DNA from: Panicum virgatum
Lineage: Eukaryota > Streptophyta > Magnoliopsida > Poales > Poaceae
NCBI RefSeq assembly: GCF_016808335.1
Contig: NC_053138.1
Location: 12,021,900 to 12,085,899 of the forward strand
Direction: 5' to 3'
Length of the DNA stretch: 64,000 bases
A program made the translations under genes and the position numbers. This document shows positions 62,847 to 64,000 of the stretch, one piece after another; the stretch's first letter is position 1, and every line of letters starts with the position of its first letter. The notes beneath the pieces were generated by a model that was not told where the DNA came from, did not search any database, and saw only the letters and a list, made by a program, of their open reading frames with translations.

Positions 62847-63871
62847 CTATTGATTGAGTCTATAGCTTCTTCCTCTGAAGGCACCGGTACCACCGTTGGC
62901 TGCTGGTCGGACCGGAGAGTTTGCCTGCACACCTATTTTGTATCGAGCAACGATGCTGTGCCTGTGCAAGCGCCACAGGTCAAGGAGACAAAAAACATTT
63001 AATAACAAAGTAGGAATAGCACAGGGATTGGTGTAGCTATCCTTAAACTAAGATTGAATTATTTGGCCAAGACCGTGTAAAAGGATACACCCATTTCGGA
63101 GTCTTCAGATAATTCTTTCCAGTGGCTAGCGGGTGCAAAACTGCAAGGAAGTAGTATAGATGTCCAACTATGATACCCATAAAGCCAGGCAGTAATGGTG
63201 AGCCAAATATCACATCCAATCCAAGCATAGCCCATGGAAGATAAAAAGACTGCAAGGAAGAAAGTACCGTCAACGACTTAGACATATATTGCCAGGTCTG
63301 CAATGGTTACTACATTGATTGTGCAACATAAAGATAGGCAAAGGACTCAATAGTACAATGATGTTGCATACCCTCAATTGGACGAGGCCGTACATATTTA
63401 TCTGAGAATTTGGATACTCTCGGCTCCAGACATACAGAAGCATGCTGACCATAGGTATTCCCAAGAATGAAAGCTTAAATAGGGGAATAGCTGACAGTAC
63501 CTGATTCAAGCAATAAACAATCATATGCAGGTTTAATAGTTGTCTTTTGGTATTTAATGCGAATGGAAAAGGTAAAAAACAACCACTGACCAGTAGTGAG
63601 ATGGCACCAAATATCATCATCCACAAGAAATCTGCAGTCCGCTTTTCGAACGCACCCTTTTCCAACTGCACACCATACCTTGCTCTATATGCCAAAATAA
63701 GTAAATCAATTTCAAACAACTGCTGCAAGCTAAATATTGATAATATTGTTGAAGTAACTTGTTCAACAATTGGTGTCTGAAAAAAACTTGAACTTACATC
63801 ATCAGAAGACGAATACCAAAGTTGATGGAAAACGGGCCCAGAAAAAAGAAATTTGTAAATAACCTCCATAT
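62847..63871 (-). CDS. DER1: Derlin-1-type ER protein, 5' part outside the window
   Basis: Derlins are rhomboid-fold pseudoproteases of the ER membrane that help retrotranslocate misfolded proteins for ERAD, working with CDC48/p97. Five exons on the minus strand: 63871-63798, 63684-63591, 63500-63372, 63249-63089 and 62961-62847. All are GT-AG and phase-consistent, coding 190 residues plus stop. The first visible exon starts IWRLFTNFFFLG, carrying the WR motif after transmembrane segment 1. Then RYGVQLEKGAFEKRTADF, hydrophobic segments, YVWSREYPNSQ, GFMGIIVGHLYYFL and LATGKNYLKTPKWV. The C-terminus GAFRGRSYRLNQ resembles the family's cytosolic p97-binding tail (inference). The missing N-terminal exons, about 50 residues, lie beyond 64000. 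The right edge contains only intron, with repeated GTTCACG words near 63970-63995. Confidence 0.95.
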
Positions 63872-64000
63872 CTGTAAGGCCCAAAAATATTATTTTAAAA
63901 CATGGATAAGAAATAAGCAGGCAACATGTTATGGCAAGTGGAGCCGGTCTAGGGCCCATGCGGTACTGTACTGCGTGAACAGTACCACGTGAACAGTGCC

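Overview
This is nuclear DNA of a grass (Poaceae), probably a panicoid. It holds intron-bearing genes with GC-rich coding sequence, many Stowaway-type MITEs with CTCCCTCCGT ends, Tourist, CACTA, hAT and Mutator-like elements, a SINE, and nested LTR retrotransposons. I saw no bacterial, viral or organellar block, no CRISPR array, and no rRNA or convincing tRNA gene.

Only four host genes can be supported: an Aux/IAA repressor (24378-25678, +), a cytosolic-type hexokinase (26808-29777, -), an IQ67-domain calmodulin-binding protein (48533-50185, +) and the 3' part of a Derlin (62847-63871, -, running off the right edge). I rebuilt their exons by hand. All junctions are GT-AG and phase-consistent, giving 228, 459 and 475 residues for the complete genes and 190 for the visible Derlin part. 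From memory, this family order (IAA16, HXK7, the grain-width gene GW5/GSE5/qSW5, Derlin-1) matches a short interval of rice chromosome 5. The IQD gene is therefore probably the GW5/GSE5 orthologue. The synteny is recalled, not computed.

Layout. 1-1005: a GC-rich PIF/Harbinger-like element. 2632-14436: a non-autonomous gypsy-type LTR retrotransposon whose 3' LTR is interrupted by a solo LTR, itself interrupted by a second solo LTR, which holds a third LTR fragment; target-site duplications support the first three layers. 14442-24170: non-genic DNA with Tourist, Mariner/Stowaway, hAT and long-TIR Mutator-like elements. The Mutator-like element ends about 60 bp upstream of the Aux/IAA TATA box. 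24200-30033: the tail-to-tail Aux/IAA and hexokinase pair. 31472-35020: MITEs, a SINE inside a MITE, and an AT-rich repeat block. 39524-41198: a Mariner/Stowaway-type element carrying an ORF with 37-residue repeats and a four-cysteine motif. 42204-46870: a nearly intact Ty1/copia element 1.66 kb upstream of the IQD start codon. 51850-62840: MITEs, nested MITEs, microsatellites and non-genic DNA. Then the Derlin.

The four genes are not an operon. Aux/IAA, hexokinase and IQD/GW5 belong to auxin signalling, sugar phosphorylation and sensing, and Ca2+/calmodulin-linked growth control; Derlin belongs to ER quality control. The most unusual object is the ORF-carrying element at 39524-41198. The most consequential observations are the transposons next to the Aux/IAA promoter and upstream of the GW5/GSE5-like gene.
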